Positions 42,437 through 52,923 are shown, numbered from the stretch's first letter. The stretch: DNA of 64,000 nucleotides from Prevotellaceae bacterium UBA2744 (GCA_002353575.1 DEJQ01000012.1:103846-167845), one strand, 5' to 3'. Program-made: numbers and translations. The notes: a model not told the origin generated them from the letters alone.

Positions 42437-44575
42437 TTACATCCAGTCTTCTGAATATTCAGTGCTGTTTACGATATCTACTGGCACAAATTCGATGTAG
42501 TCGAACTGCCACTTGAGTTCAGAGTCGTCTGAAATCATGTTCTTGATACGGAACCAGTAGTCTTCGCTCTGCTTGAACTGCTTTGTGATAAGAATCTTAC
42601 GGAGTGCCCAGCTTGAAGCATCGCATGTGGTACGCATATTCAGGTTGCCCGTAGTACCTTCGTCACGACTCTCAGGGTGCTGACGATAAGACATTGGGCT
42701 ACGCATGTAACCACGGTTGCGAAGTGCCTTGTCGGTTGCAATACCAAGGTCGTCCTCTTCGTCTGCAGGTGTAAGACCTATACGCTCGTCTGTAGCAGGA
42801 ACACGTACGTCAAGCGGAAGTCCGAGGATTTCCATCTCCTGTACGTTCTTGCTTGTTCCAAGATAGAACTGCATGAATCCACCGTGTGACATAGGTACAT
42901 ACATAAGACGCAGTTCGTATGTTCCTGTCGGAACGTGTGGCAGTTTGATTGCGAGGTCATACTGTCCCCAACCCTGGAAACAGTTTGCTTGCCAAGCATT
43001 ATATGCTCCGTTTACATTGTATCTTACTTTAGTACCTTCACCATTATAACAATATACATTGTTGAAGTAGTTTACCGGGAATGCGATACGAGCGCCAGAA
43101 CCCTGACCGCCATTGAGAGCAAATGCTTCGTTTGATGAGATAAAACGTAAACCGTTGTTTCCAAATTCCGGTAAGAATGTTGTAGTTTCGAAACGCATAC
43201 GCTCGTGAAGAACTCCATTAGGAACGTTAGTGTCATATACGAGCATCTTGTCTATAGCGTGGATATATCCGTTGAGTGCGCCCTTGTTGAGGTCACGGTT
43301 GATTTTTACACCAGTCTGGCGCATTGGGTGCATTGCTGCAGAACCCGGTGTGCCGACTTCGTCAGTAAGGGTGTTGTTGAGTTTCCAACGGTTGATGTAT
43401 AACTGACTGGTGCTACCATACTTGCCACCCCAAATCTTCATCAGAGTGTTAGGAAGCATAGTTTCAAAGTAGTCATATACTTCTGCGTAGCAAGTCTCCG
43501 GATTATAGTTCCAGTAGTTGTATGCTGTATAACCGCCTGAAGAGTATGCCTCTCTTGAGAAAAGAATCTTGTCGATTGCCATACCTGCGTAGAGGATATG
43601 ATAAGCAACAAACATGTTCAGTGCATTATTACGCTCTCTAAAATCTTTATCTGTAGTTCCTGTGTTGACAGTCAAACCTTTTTCGTTCAGATAGTGATAC
43701 CAACTTGCTGCCGGACCATACTTCTCATTTGCATAGGCAACCAGATCGTCGAATGAATTGATGCCATTTGCTTTCATAACCTCGTCGGATTCTGCAAACA
43801 GTGTAAATGCTACGCGGCATTCGGTCGGAGAGTAGAGATCCTGTCCGTTAGTGTCTGTTTCGTCTGACAATGTGTATGTAATGCCCTTGTTGTTCTTCTT
43901 CAGCGAATCTGCAAGTCCTGTCTTTACTAATGCCTGGTAGAAGATGCTATAGCCGTCAATACTGTGGAGTACATCTGGCAAAGTTCGTGTATCTCGTGAT
44001 ATTACATTGTCCAATTTGTGGAAATAGCCATTAGTAGCCTCGTTGTCGGCATTAATAATGTGTGCTACATTATTAAGAGTAGTACGTCCCTGGTCGTCAA
44101 TAGATGCAGTAAATGCATAGCCGAGCATAGTATTGATAGATGTTCCGCTACCACTCATGTCTGCAATGGTACGCACGCTTGACAAAAGGTGGAACTTGGC
44201 GATGTCGTTGCAGAGACTGTCGTTCAGACCGTTGAGCGACTTCTCAGTCATTCCATTGTGAGGAATAGGAGATTTGTCATCATCGTACAAACTGTCAATA
44301 TATGCTGTGATTCCTGCGTTTGACGGAGCGAAACAGGTATATTGACCGTATGAAGACAGAGTCTTATCCAGACCAACCTGTCGCAGAATGTAAACGAATG
44401 AAGACAAATCAGGGTCTTCCTCCAGGTATTCTGCAATAGTCTTTCCTGTTGCAGTATAGAGGTCTTCTCCGTCCGGTTCGTTTGAACAAGACACCGCGCA
44501 AAGGGCAATACCTGCTATGCCTATTGCTCCAATGGAGAATCTCTTTATTTCTTTGAATATACTATTAGCTTTCAT
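42437..44575 (-). CDS. Fasciclin-domain lipoprotein with C-terminal beta-sandwich (second, 712 aa)
   Basis: The lipobox ends at C30 (CAVSC). FAS1 domain 1 (about 40-195) starts IAEYLEEDPDLSSFVYILRQVGLDKTLSSYGQYTCFAPSNAGI (in parts) and closes with GYFHKLDNVISRD. FAS1 domain 2 (about 198-450) closes with NGYIHAIDKMLVYD. The C-terminal 250 residues look like a galactose-binding-type sandwich (LPHVPTGTYELRLMYVPMSHGGFMQFYLG in parts) ending in FDYIEFVPVD. FAS1 plus sandwich suggests binding of a surface or matrix ligand. It follows SusD pair 1 by 21 bases and precedes the third fasciclin gene by 25. Confidence 0.83.
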   Translation of the reverse strand: MKANSIFKEIKRFSIGAIGIAGIALCAVSCSNEPDGEDLYTATGKTIAEYLEEDPDLSSFVYILRQVGLDKTLSSYGQYTCFAPSNAGITAYIDSLYDDDKSPIPHNGMTEKSLNGLNDSLCNDIAKFHLLSSVRTIADMSGSGTSINTMLGYAFTASIDDQGRTTLNNVAHIINADNEATNGYFHKLDNVISRDTRTLPDVLHSIDGYSIFYQALVKTGLADSLKKNNKGITYTLSDETDTNGQDLYSPTECRVAFTLFAESDEVMKANGINSFDDLVAYANEKYGPAASWYHYLNEKGLTVNTGTTDKDFRERNNALNMFVAYHILYAGMAIDKILFSREAYSSGGYTAYNYWNYNPETCYAEVYDYFETMLPNTLMKIWGGKYGSTSQLYINRWKLNNTLTDEVGTPGSAAMHPMRQTGVKINRDLNKGALNGYIHAIDKMLVYDTNVPNGVLHERMRFETTTFLPEFGNNGLRFISSNEAFALNGGQGSGARIAFPVNYFNNVYCYNGEGTKVRYNVNGAYNAWQANCFQGWGQYDLAIKLPHVPTGTYELRLMYVPMSHGGFMQFYLGTSKNVQEMEILGLPLDVRVPATDERIGLTPADEEDDLGIATDKALRNRGYMRSPMSYRQHPESRDEGTTGNLNMRTTCDASSWALRKILITKQFKQSEDYWFRIKNMISDDSELKWQFDYIEFVPVDIVNSTEYSEDWM

Positions 44576-44596
44576 AATATTCCTTATACCTTAATG

Positions 44597-46381
44597 TTAG
44601 TAATTCTTTGTGTCAGTCTTGCTGCTATAAACAGGATTCTGCTTAAGGGCTGGATTGACTTTCAGTTCTCCTTCTCTAATAGGCATATAGAGATATGGTT
44701 CTGTCGGCATCTTAGAATACAGTGCACTCAGTTCGCTGCTCTTTCTTGCCGCAAGTGTTATCATTGGACGGTAGTTAGCTGGGAAGCTTCCCTGATCTGC
44801 AAGGATGGCATTGTAGTTTACACCCTCGGTGTGACGGTAGTTATAACGCAGAAGGTCGTACCAGCGCTTGCCTTCGAAGCAGAGTTCGCGAAGGCGTTCT
44901 TCCATAACGAGTTCTTCCATACCGACTTTTGTGTTGATGGCATTGCCTTGAATAGAACTCGTTGATGCCCAGCGAAGTGTATCGCCCATGGTAACTGAAC
45001 CTTCTTGGTGAGCACGGTCGTTAACTGCCTTGACGATGTTGAACGCTTCCTGCAGTCTTATATCTCCTTCTGTTGCAAGCTGCACCATAGCCTCCGCCTT
45101 CATCAGCATTACATCTGTCATACGATATATAATGTAGTTCTGTGCGAAGTTGTTGTAAGTACGGTCTGACTGACGCGTCTGTCCTGCAGCGTTTGGAGTA
45201 CCATAGGTGAATGTTGCGGCTGTACACATCTTGCGGATAGGGTACTGCTCCATTGCATCACCGTTACAATTAAAGATGAACTTAACCTTACGGCCGTCAT
45301 ATTCCTGGTTGAACACTACATTGCTTGTTCCCTTTATACCGAACATTCCGGCTGCACTGAAATAGCCGTAACCGGAGTTGTTGTTCTGGTACTTGTACAG
45401 GAGCTGACAAAGTGCATTGTTTCCGAGAGCGGTACCATTATTGATGTTTTCATATTGTCCGCTGAACTGAATCTCGAAAATGCTTTCCTCGGCATTCTGG
45501 GTGATGAAGATGTCATCGAAGTCTGTCTCGTACTTAGCCAATGCAGGATATTTGTTGTTCTCGTCAATGATATCAGACTTCTTATAAACGTGTGCGCCGT
45601 TCTTTGAGTCGATGACAAGGTCGCAGTAGTTGATACACTGCTGATAGTCTGCAGCTGAATTGTAGCTTGCATCATTCTGGTGGATAGAAGCCTTCCAGAG
45701 ATATATGTCCGCGAGAAGTGCATAAACTGCGTCTTTGTTGAGCCATCCCTTGCTCTTCCATCCATCGTAGGCTGTTGGTGCAATGATGTTCTTGGCTGCT
45801 TCTTCGAGGTCTGCAATACATCCGTTCAAGACTACTTCAGGTGCTGTCTGAGGAATGCTCATCTCCTGACTGTTCTGCATATAGGCAGTGGTGATGTAGG
45901 GAACGTCGCGGAAGTTACGAACCAGGTAGAAGTAACAGAGGGAACGGAGTGTCTTCATCTGAGCTACGTCGTTCAGGTAGTCGCCCTGTGTGTAGTTAGG
46001 GTCTTCTGCCATTACACCAGCAGCTTTCTCAATGACTATATTACAATAGTTGATTACAGAATAGAACGATTCCCAATTGGTGTAAGTGTTGGTTACTGCA
46101 ATATTTCCTGTGAATATCTGCAACAACTGCTGGTAAGTACCACCACCGGTAATACCTGTTGACTGTACAAGTTCGTCACTGCGGAAGTCGCTCCATACGA
46201 TAAGACGTGAAATGAGGTCGGAACTTGTCATTTTAGAGTAGGCACCGTTAACCATCAGTGCTACATCTGATTTTTTCTTCCAGAAGTCTTCATCTACAGT
46301 CTTGTCGTCAGGCAGCAATGCTGTATCAACGCATGATGCAGTAAGAAGACCGGATAGAATTATATATAAATACTTTTTCAT
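44597..46381 (-). CDS. SusD/RagB-family outer-membrane lipoprotein (pair 1)
   Basis: A 594-residue cargo-binding lid lipoprotein with lipobox ending at C17 (LTASC). The N-terminal half has AQMKTLRSLCYFYLVRNFRDVPYITT, read in parts, the SusD TPR signature. The C-terminal half has EELVMEERLRELCFEGKRWYDLLRYNYRHTEG (in parts) and ends with a YLYMPIREGELKVNPALKQNP-type motif. It lies 14 bases after SusC pair 1 and is followed by two fasciclin genes. The ligand cannot be inferred. Confidence 0.94.
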   Translation of the reverse strand: MKKYLYIILSGLLTASCVDTALLPDDKTVDEDFWKKKSDVALMVNGAYSKMTSSDLISRLIVWSDFRSDELVQSTGITGGGTYQQLLQIFTGNIAVTNTYTNWESFYSVINYCNIVIEKAAGVMAEDPNYTQGDYLNDVAQMKTLRSLCYFYLVRNFRDVPYITTAYMQNSQEMSIPQTAPEVVLNGCIADLEEAAKNIIAPTAYDGWKSKGWLNKDAVYALLADIYLWKASIHQNDASYNSAADYQQCINYCDLVIDSKNGAHVYKKSDIIDENNKYPALAKYETDFDDIFITQNAEESIFEIQFSGQYENINNGTALGNNALCQLLYKYQNNNSGYGYFSAAGMFGIKGTSNVVFNQEYDGRKVKFIFNCNGDAMEQYPIRKMCTAATFTYGTPNAAGQTRQSDRTYNNFAQNYIIYRMTDVMLMKAEAMVQLATEGDIRLQEAFNIVKAVNDRAHQEGSVTMGDTLRWASTSSIQGNAINTKVGMEELVMEERLRELCFEGKRWYDLLRYNYRHTEGVNYNAILADQGSFPANYRPMITLAARKSSELSALYSKMPTEPYLYMPIREGELKVNPALKQNPVYSSKTDTKNY

Positions 46382-46395
46382 GTTCTTAGACTATT

Positions 46396-49300
46396 TTAGA
46401 ATCCGATATTAATTGAAGCTGTAAACTGTCTTGTACGTGGAGTCTTGGAATTGTCTTGTGCAACACCCCAACCGCCGATTGATACTTCAGGGTCAACTCC
46501 GCTGTACTTGGTCCAGCAACAGATGTTGTTTACAGATAAGTAAAGTGCCAGACTGCTCATACCTAACTTCTTGATGGTTTTCTGTGGGAAAGAGTAGGAG
46601 AGCTGAATGTTCTGGAATCGTAAGAATGAACCGTCTTCTATGTATCGGCTTGAACCTTGCCAGTTGTAACCGACGTTATAGAGCGCACGTGGGATAGGTG
46701 TTACGTCACCGTCCTTACGCCAACGGTAGTTTACAGTTGTTGCCTGATTGTTTGTAGTGTACATGTTCTCCAGATTCATGCGCGCTGCATTGACAATCTT
46801 GTTGCCGTATCGGAAAGAGAAACGTGTGATGAGTTTCCATCTTCCGTACTTGAATGTAAGACTGAAACCGCCATTGAACTTAGGCATTGAGTTGCCAAGA
46901 TATACGATGTCGTACTTGTCAATCTGACCATCGTGGTTGATATCTTCATAGATGGCATCACCACCATTGAATTCGTATGTTGGCGTACCTTCATTGTAAT
47001 AGTAAACCATACGCTGTGGAGAACCCTGGTTGTTCATCACTACTTGACCGTTCGCATCTGTAACAACAGGGAAAGTCTTGCCTTCAGACAACTGTGTGTT
47101 GATCCAATTGCGATATTCGTCAGCATTCCAGTTGTTTTCCTTCTTCATATTCTCAAGATATGAATACGTATATTGGTAAACACCTTTGTAACGGTAACCG
47201 TAGATAGAACCCAGTGGATTGTTCTCCTGAATTCTGTTTAGATATGTACCTCTTGAAGAATAGTCCCATTCTGTGTTGATAGCACTTAATACTCGTTCGT
47301 CCATCTCCTTGATGTTGTTTACGTTCTGTGCCATGTTGAAACTTGCGCTGATTGAGAATTTCTTACCGATCTTGATGAAGTCGCGACCAGAGATGTTGAG
47401 TTCCCAACCGTTGTTGGTCATCTTACCTACGTTATACCATGAAAGTTGAGAATAACCGGTAGAGCTTGGAATACCGACACCTGTCATAAGAAGGTCGTTT
47501 GTATTCTTGCGATAGTAGTCGAAGTCGATAGTCAACTTGTCTTCGAAGAAGTTCAGGTTGGCTCCGATGTTGACGGAAGTAGTCTTTTCCCAACGTAGAT
47601 CGTCCAGTTTCATGCCATCTACGCTACCAAACTGTACAACAGAACCTCTTCCGTAATAGCCGGCACTTGTGTCATACTTGTTGTAGTACAGGTAGTCTTG
47701 TGTCGGAGCACGTCCGTTGATACCCCAGCTGGCACGGATGCCGAACAGCGAGATGACTTCTGGCAGCCAGCTGCGAACAAACTTTTCGTCGCTGATATTA
47801 TAACGTCCTGAGAAACCTGGGAACACAGCCCATTTGTGTGAAGGACCGAACTTGGAATTGCCGTCCATACGGACAGATACACCTAAGTTGTAAATACTCT
47901 TGTATGATGCGTGTGCATTGAACAGAATGTTTTCGTCTGCTGAGCGGCTTGTAGAGTTTGTCATGCCGCTTGTGTTCATACCTGCCTCAACCGTCGGAGA
48001 AGTGATGCCTGCCGGGAGAGCGAACAGGGTGTTACCCTGACTGTTGTATTTAGAAGTGTGCATCTGATAACGCAACAATGCTGATGCCGACCAGTCTTCA
48101 TTGTTGAAGTGAGGAGTAAAGGTAAGCTTACCTTCAGCACCAATCTTGAAACGGTTGCTTTCAGAACTTGAGCTTGAGTTGTAATCAGTTGCAGTCCATC
48201 CTGTTGCATTCGCTCCTGTGTTGAGTGATGCAGGATGCCAAGTTGGAGAACTGTTGGCATAGATATCGAAGTCAACGTCAGCAGAAAGGGTCAGACGGTG
48301 TTTGTCCGGGTCTTTGCCAAGCAATTCATATTTCAGGAGGAAGTCAGGAGTGATACGATAAGTAGATTCTTTCTTCCATGCCTGATGTGCAATTGCAACA
48401 GGGTTGCCCAGTTTACGCATTTCTCGCAGGTTTACAGAAGAGTAGTTGCCATTGGTAGGGTCGCCTTCTGGGTTCATAATGTAGAATTCACCAGTGTCGT
48501 TGCCATACTGATCCTGACGATATACTGCCATATTAGGAGACAGTCTCTGTGCTATTCCCAGAAGGTCTGTGTAGTTCTTCTGGTTGTTAGTGTATGTGAG
48601 GGCGAAGTTTGTAGAGAAACGGATGCGGTCACTTACATCGTAGTCGAGAGCAAGACGGGTGGTCAGACGGTCGAGTTTCTGCTTGATGATAGAACCTGTC
48701 TGGTTGTCGTAACTACCGGAGATACGGAATGTAGCTTTCTCACCACCACCTGTGATGTTGAGGTTGATATTGTGGAGCTTACCGAAGTCTGATACTTCCT
48801 TAACCCAGTCTGTGTTGTTGTTCCAGTTCTCGTATTCAGCCCATGACTTGTCATAGTTCAACTCGCGCATGTTTGCTGTGGCTGTGGAACTCTGAGAAGG
48901 ATTGTAGAATTCCTCTTTCAGCATCATGGTGTAGTCGTCACCGTTGAGCAACTTATATCCCTTTGGCATCCATGTTCCGGTGAACTTATAAGAAGCATTG
49001 ACTTTTGTCTTACCACGGACACCACGTTTAGTAGTAATCTGGATAACACCGTTTGCACCATAAGCACCCCAGACAGCTGTTGCTGCTGCGTCCTTGAGGA
49101 CGTCGATCTTTGCGATATCATCAACGTTTACTGAAAGCAAAGCTGCATATTGTTCCTCTGTCGCGTTTGCGAAGTCGAATGTCTCATCCGGGTTGTCGAA
49201 TATTTTGTCGTCAACAACGATAAGTGGGTTGGCGTCACCGTTGATAGTCGTAACACCACGAAGACGCATCTGGGTACCGGCACCAAGGTTACCTGAATTG

Positions 49301-49815
49301 GCAACGATATCGAGACCGGCAATTTCACCCTGCAGGGCTTCGTCGGCAGAAGTAAATGCAAGACCTTCCACATCTTCCATGTTGAATGTCTGAGTGGCAA
49401 CAGTCATTTCCTTTACAGGGATGTTCAGACCGCCCACATCAGTCTTCTTCACTGCCTTTACGACAACTTCCTGAAGTTGTGTCTCTGACTCCATGAATAT
49501 TTTGAAAACCTTCTGTTTTCCGTTAAGTGGAAGGGTAACAGTCTTGTTACCTACGTAAGAGATGACAAGTTTGTTCTTCGGGCTCTTGATAGCCAGGGCG
49601 AAGTTACCGTTAAAGTCGGTAGTTGTTGCGTTGATAATACGGTTGTTACCATCTCGCTCAACAACGTTTGCCATCATGACAGGACCCATCTCGTCGGATA
49701 CTGTACCCGAGATACGTATGCCCTGTGCCATTGCTGCATGAGAAAGCATGCTTAGCAATACTGTCAGCAGTATGGCCCCAAATCTCTGGCTTTTTATTTT
49801 TAATATATTGTTCAT
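46396..49815 (-). CDS. SusC/RagA-family TonB-dependent transporter (pair 1)
   Basis: A 1139-residue outer-membrane TonB-dependent transporter. The signal peptide ends about residue 30 (LSHAAMAQG). A regulatory-like domain follows (about 32-115, ISGTVSDEMGPVMMANVVERDGNN in parts), then the plug (MRLRGVTTINGDANPLIVVDDKIFD) and a barrel ending RTRQFTASINIGF. Inside the plug, AAATAVWGAYGANGVIQITTKRG is the usual SusC motif. It starts 17 bases after the multi-fasciclin gene and overlaps no other gene. The protein pairs with the SusD at 44597. Confidence 0.95.
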   Translation of the reverse strand: MNNILKIKSQRFGAILLTVLLSMLSHAAMAQGIRISGTVSDEMGPVMMANVVERDGNNRIINATTTDFNGNFALAIKSPKNKLVISYVGNKTVTLPLNGKQKVFKIFMESETQLQEVVVKAVKKTDVGGLNIPVKEMTVATQTFNMEDVEGLAFTSADEALQGEIAGLDIVANSGNLGAGTQMRLRGVTTINGDANPLIVVDDKIFDNPDETFDFANATEEQYAALLSVNVDDIAKIDVLKDAAATAVWGAYGANGVIQITTKRGVRGKTKVNASYKFTGTWMPKGYKLLNGDDYTMMLKEEFYNPSQSSTATANMRELNYDKSWAEYENWNNNTDWVKEVSDFGKLHNINLNITGGGEKATFRISGSYDNQTGSIIKQKLDRLTTRLALDYDVSDRIRFSTNFALTYTNNQKNYTDLLGIAQRLSPNMAVYRQDQYGNDTGEFYIMNPEGDPTNGNYSSVNLREMRKLGNPVAIAHQAWKKESTYRITPDFLLKYELLGKDPDKHRLTLSADVDFDIYANSSPTWHPASLNTGANATGWTATDYNSSSSSESNRFKIGAEGKLTFTPHFNNEDWSASALLRYQMHTSKYNSQGNTLFALPAGITSPTVEAGMNTSGMTNSTSRSADENILFNAHASYKSIYNLGVSVRMDGNSKFGPSHKWAVFPGFSGRYNISDEKFVRSWLPEVISLFGIRASWGINGRAPTQDYLYYNKYDTSAGYYGRGSVVQFGSVDGMKLDDLRWEKTTSVNIGANLNFFEDKLTIDFDYYRKNTNDLLMTGVGIPSSTGYSQLSWYNVGKMTNNGWELNISGRDFIKIGKKFSISASFNMAQNVNNIKEMDERVLSAINTEWDYSSRGTYLNRIQENNPLGSIYGYRYKGVYQYTYSYLENMKKENNWNADEYRNWINTQLSEGKTFPVVTDANGQVVMNNQGSPQRMVYYYNEGTPTYEFNGGDAIYEDINHDGQIDKYDIVYLGNSMPKFNGGFSLTFKYGRWKLITRFSFRYGNKIVNAARMNLENMYTTNNQATTVNYRWRKDGDVTPIPRALYNVGYNWQGSSRYIEDGSFLRFQNIQLSYSFPQKTIKKLGMSSLALYLSVNNICCWTKYSGVDPEVSIGGWGVAQDNSKTPRTRQFTASINIGF

Positions 49816-49832
49816 AGTTAGTGTATTTTAGG

Positions 49833-52790
49833 TTATTTTTTTGTTCTCATTGAGACCTTGCTCTTTTTTACATTGCTGCTTCCCCAATTCTTACCGTAGT
49901 CGTAGCGTGAATTAGGGTTGCTTGATGTCTTGCTTATATAGTTCAGGGCACTGGAAAGTTCGTGGAGTACACAGAACGAAGAAGTAGCTATTTCTGTAGC
50001 TTGGGTACGTTTATCGTTCAGCCAGTAGTCGCGAGCCATCTTGTTTGATACCATCGATTTGTTGTTTGCATTAATGGTATGTGTGTTACCTGCAGCGTCC
50101 TTTATTGTCAGCTGGTTGTTACCACCTGAAACATTATATTCCTGTGCTAGACCGTAGTTGTTTGTGTACATACTCTGATAAGCGGCACTTGCAAGGTTGT
50201 CAACATCGGCATAAAGTGATATGTTCTGGAAATGGTAGCGGACGAAGTTCTTAAGTACGTCCAGCTTTTCCTTTAATTCAGTAGCCTTAGGTTCCGGACA
50301 TCCGTCAGGATTGTCTGCAGAGAGTTCTTCAAATGCAGTATAGATATCTTCTACATCTGGAAGTCCAAGGCTGTAGGCTGCTTCCATTGCATTGTTGTTT
50401 GGTACATACAATGTATAGTTGTATGTGTTGAAGAGCATAACGTTTCCATCTACGGCGTCGAGTGAGTTGTAATTGCCGTCTTGCTGGCTGAAGATGATGT
50501 AACGTTCCTGAGCACTCTTTACTTCACCTTCTGCCTTATCTGCTGATATGCCAATCCATGAGAGGATTTCAGAGTTAGAGAAGATACCGCAAGCGTTGTA
50601 GAACTTAGAGAATTGCGGTGTTGTCCTCAGAATCTCAGCTACACTCTTGATAGTAGGCTGGATAACTCGGTCTATACGATAAGCAGTACCATTGGCCTGG
50701 CTGAAGTATGATGCCTTGTCTCTATTGCCCGTATAGAGATTAGCTGATGGCAGACCATTGTCGATTGCTGCGCCGCTCTTAATCTCCATACCGTTGCGTG
50801 GATTAGACTTGTAATTAATATAAACTTCACCGCCATGCTTAGTCTTGTAATAGTGATTCTGGGTTGTGATACCGATTGTGTCACCATTGTTGAGAACGAT
50901 AGTGTGGTAGTTCAGTATGTCTGTAAGAGCAGACTTGATGCGACGGTTTGGTGCATTCACTGAACCGATTTCCAGCGAACCGACCAATTCACCTATTGTG
51001 TTTGTCTTCAAATCATATCTGTATGATTCAGCCTGGATTCTTGGCTCACTCTTCTTTTCTGCGTCATAGTAGATATGCAGAACCTCAGGATAAGTGTGTC
51101 CGAGGGTAGTCGGGTCAAGATAGTAAATGTCTGAAGCAGCAAAAGCATCGTCATCAGGGATGAAGAATGCATAGTTGGATTTCATAGACAGCAGGAAGTA
51201 CTTGTAGTCTAACGACAGGTAACTTGTAGTTGCGTCAGAATGCCAGTCCTGAACAGCCCAGTTCATTACCTGCATGTCTTTGTATGTAGATGAAGGTGCA
51301 AGTACTGCACTGTACTCGTCAGGGGCAATCATCTGGTTGAGTTTATATATCACACCATTGTTTGCGATCTTGATATCATAACCGCCTTCTTTAGTCTGCA
51401 GCTTGTCCATGTTCATACCAAGGTTTTCACTTGCATCGTTCATCAATGATGTGAATTTGCTTGGGACAGAACTTGTAAATGATGCATTCTGAAGGTTACG
51501 TACAAACGCTGTCAGGATAGAAGGACGTGCCTTGTGCAGGCTGTCAAGGTTTTCATACAGGTTTGCCTTGGTATTTGGTTTCTTACCATATACGTTGATG
51601 ATGTATTCGCCGGAACCACCAGGAAGGAAGTACTCTTCTACAGCCTCATCCGTCGGAACGAACATTGCAGCGATGTCGGACAACTGATTCTGGTCACCTG
51701 TAGTGTTGTATTCTGACGGTGGGTAGTATCCGTTCCATCCCGGGTCGAATCGAAGAATTTCTGTAGTAGATTTGCTGGCTCCGTTTGGATCAACGTTAAG
51801 AGCAGAACCCTGTGAACGGGAACTCATATAACGAACCTGAAAGATGGAGTCGTGCTTCTGGTATCCGTTCTGAGCAGCCAGTTCTGAATATTGTTCAACC
51901 CAGTCGTTGTAGTTCTGTGTGGTTGCTGCATCATAGTAAGGTGTAGCGTAGTAATCCAGAATGTGGCTCCAGTAAGTAGTGTTAGGCTGTTCTTTGAGAA
52001 TCTGTGCCATGTTACCTGGCTGTACGAGTACATCCTGTACCTGGTGGATGTATCCGTTCTGACAAGTGATGTCAGACTTGATAATCTTGTTGTTGAATAC
52101 AAATACGTTTTTTGCATCTGCATCATATTTTTCACCAGTGAGTATTTCGAAGTCGGAATTTTCACCTGTTGTGGTGATATTATTCTTTACCATGTGCTCA
52201 CGAGTGAAATGTACGATCATTGGGGTCGTGTTGTCATTCACGCTGAAGATGTCTTTGTTGTTCTTGCGCCAATAATCCCAATAAACATTGTTCTGCGGCA
52301 TTGATGCAACTTTTACCTGAGTAATTGTGTCAATGACGTTGATGTTAGTCGGGTGCTTCATTGCTACACCTTCTGCAATCGTGTTTCCTGCACTTGCATT
52401 TGACATCATGCCGATAAGCAGGGCATTGTCAAACATGGATGACTTCATGAGCAAGGTCTTCTGTGAATAGGTTAAGTCTTCATAAGACGATACTCCCCAA
52501 TTGTTGTTCGCGAAGAAACGCGAGAAAGCTTCATCGTTGGATGGGAAAATCGTTTTACTACCAGTCTTTCCTAAGATTTCGGCATAACCCAAATCGTCAA
52601 TAAGTCGCAAGTAGGTCGAGAATGTGCCATCCAGATGGTCGCCACTTTGCAGCTCTGAGTAGATACTACCTCCGAGCCATGAAGGTGCTGTATCTTCATT
52701 CACGTCACCATAGATATCCTTGAAGGTGTTCTCACAGGAATAACATAGTAACACTCCGAAGAAAGCAACTTTTAATAGTACTTTTTTCAT
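49833..52790 (-). CDS. Multi-fasciclin (FAS1) lipoprotein, first gene of the operon
   Basis: A 985-residue lipoprotein; the lipobox ends at C19 (CYSC) and is followed by ENTFKDIYGD. It appears to hold about four FAS1 domains: near 55-265, 255-455, 470-680 and 690-950. Support comes from repeated closing motifs NGYIHQVQDVLVQP, NGVIYKLNQMIAP and GTAYRIDRVIQP, and repeated opening motifs such as TIFPSNDEAFSRFF, MFVPTDEAVEEYF, AFFIPDDDAFAAS and LYVPNNNAMEAAY. The C-terminal tail is basic (NVKKSKVSMRTKK). FAS1 arrays in other bacteria and eukaryotes bind glycans, matrix proteins or each other. It leads a seven-gene run with two SusCD pairs, so it probably captures the ligand. Confidence 0.85.
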   Translation of the reverse strand: MKKVLLKVAFFGVLLCYSCENTFKDIYGDVNEDTAPSWLGGSIYSELQSGDHLDGTFSTYLRLIDDLGYAEILGKTGSKTIFPSNDEAFSRFFANNNWGVSSYEDLTYSQKTLLMKSSMFDNALLIGMMSNASAGNTIAEGVAMKHPTNINVIDTITQVKVASMPQNNVYWDYWRKNNKDIFSVNDNTTPMIVHFTREHMVKNNITTTGENSDFEILTGEKYDADAKNVFVFNNKIIKSDITCQNGYIHQVQDVLVQPGNMAQILKEQPNTTYWSHILDYYATPYYDAATTQNYNDWVEQYSELAAQNGYQKHDSIFQVRYMSSRSQGSALNVDPNGASKSTTEILRFDPGWNGYYPPSEYNTTGDQNQLSDIAAMFVPTDEAVEEYFLPGGSGEYIINVYGKKPNTKANLYENLDSLHKARPSILTAFVRNLQNASFTSSVPSKFTSLMNDASENLGMNMDKLQTKEGGYDIKIANNGVIYKLNQMIAPDEYSAVLAPSSTYKDMQVMNWAVQDWHSDATTSYLSLDYKYFLLSMKSNYAFFIPDDDAFAASDIYYLDPTTLGHTYPEVLHIYYDAEKKSEPRIQAESYRYDLKTNTIGELVGSLEIGSVNAPNRRIKSALTDILNYHTIVLNNGDTIGITTQNHYYKTKHGGEVYINYKSNPRNGMEIKSGAAIDNGLPSANLYTGNRDKASYFSQANGTAYRIDRVIQPTIKSVAEILRTTPQFSKFYNACGIFSNSEILSWIGISADKAEGEVKSAQERYIIFSQQDGNYNSLDAVDGNVMLFNTYNYTLYVPNNNAMEAAYSLGLPDVEDIYTAFEELSADNPDGCPEPKATELKEKLDVLKNFVRYHFQNISLYADVDNLASAAYQSMYTNNYGLAQEYNVSGGNNQLTIKDAAGNTHTINANNKSMVSNKMARDYWLNDKRTQATEIATSSFCVLHELSSALNYISKTSSNPNSRYDYGKNWGSSNVKKSKVSMRTKK

Positions 52791-52923
52791 GATTTTAAGT
52801 TAGTAAAATATGTTGTAGTATTAGTTTGATTATTAAGTCTATTTGTTATTGTCGGTTGCAGCTGCCTTACATACATATATATATAATATATTGTAATTAC
52901 ACGCAGCCAGTTCCCTACTGTCT

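Noticed and set aside
37264..49815. Recent tandem duplication of the SusCD pairs
   Set aside because: The two SusC and two SusD proteins differ clearly in sequence and length, so any duplication is old or they were acquired separately.
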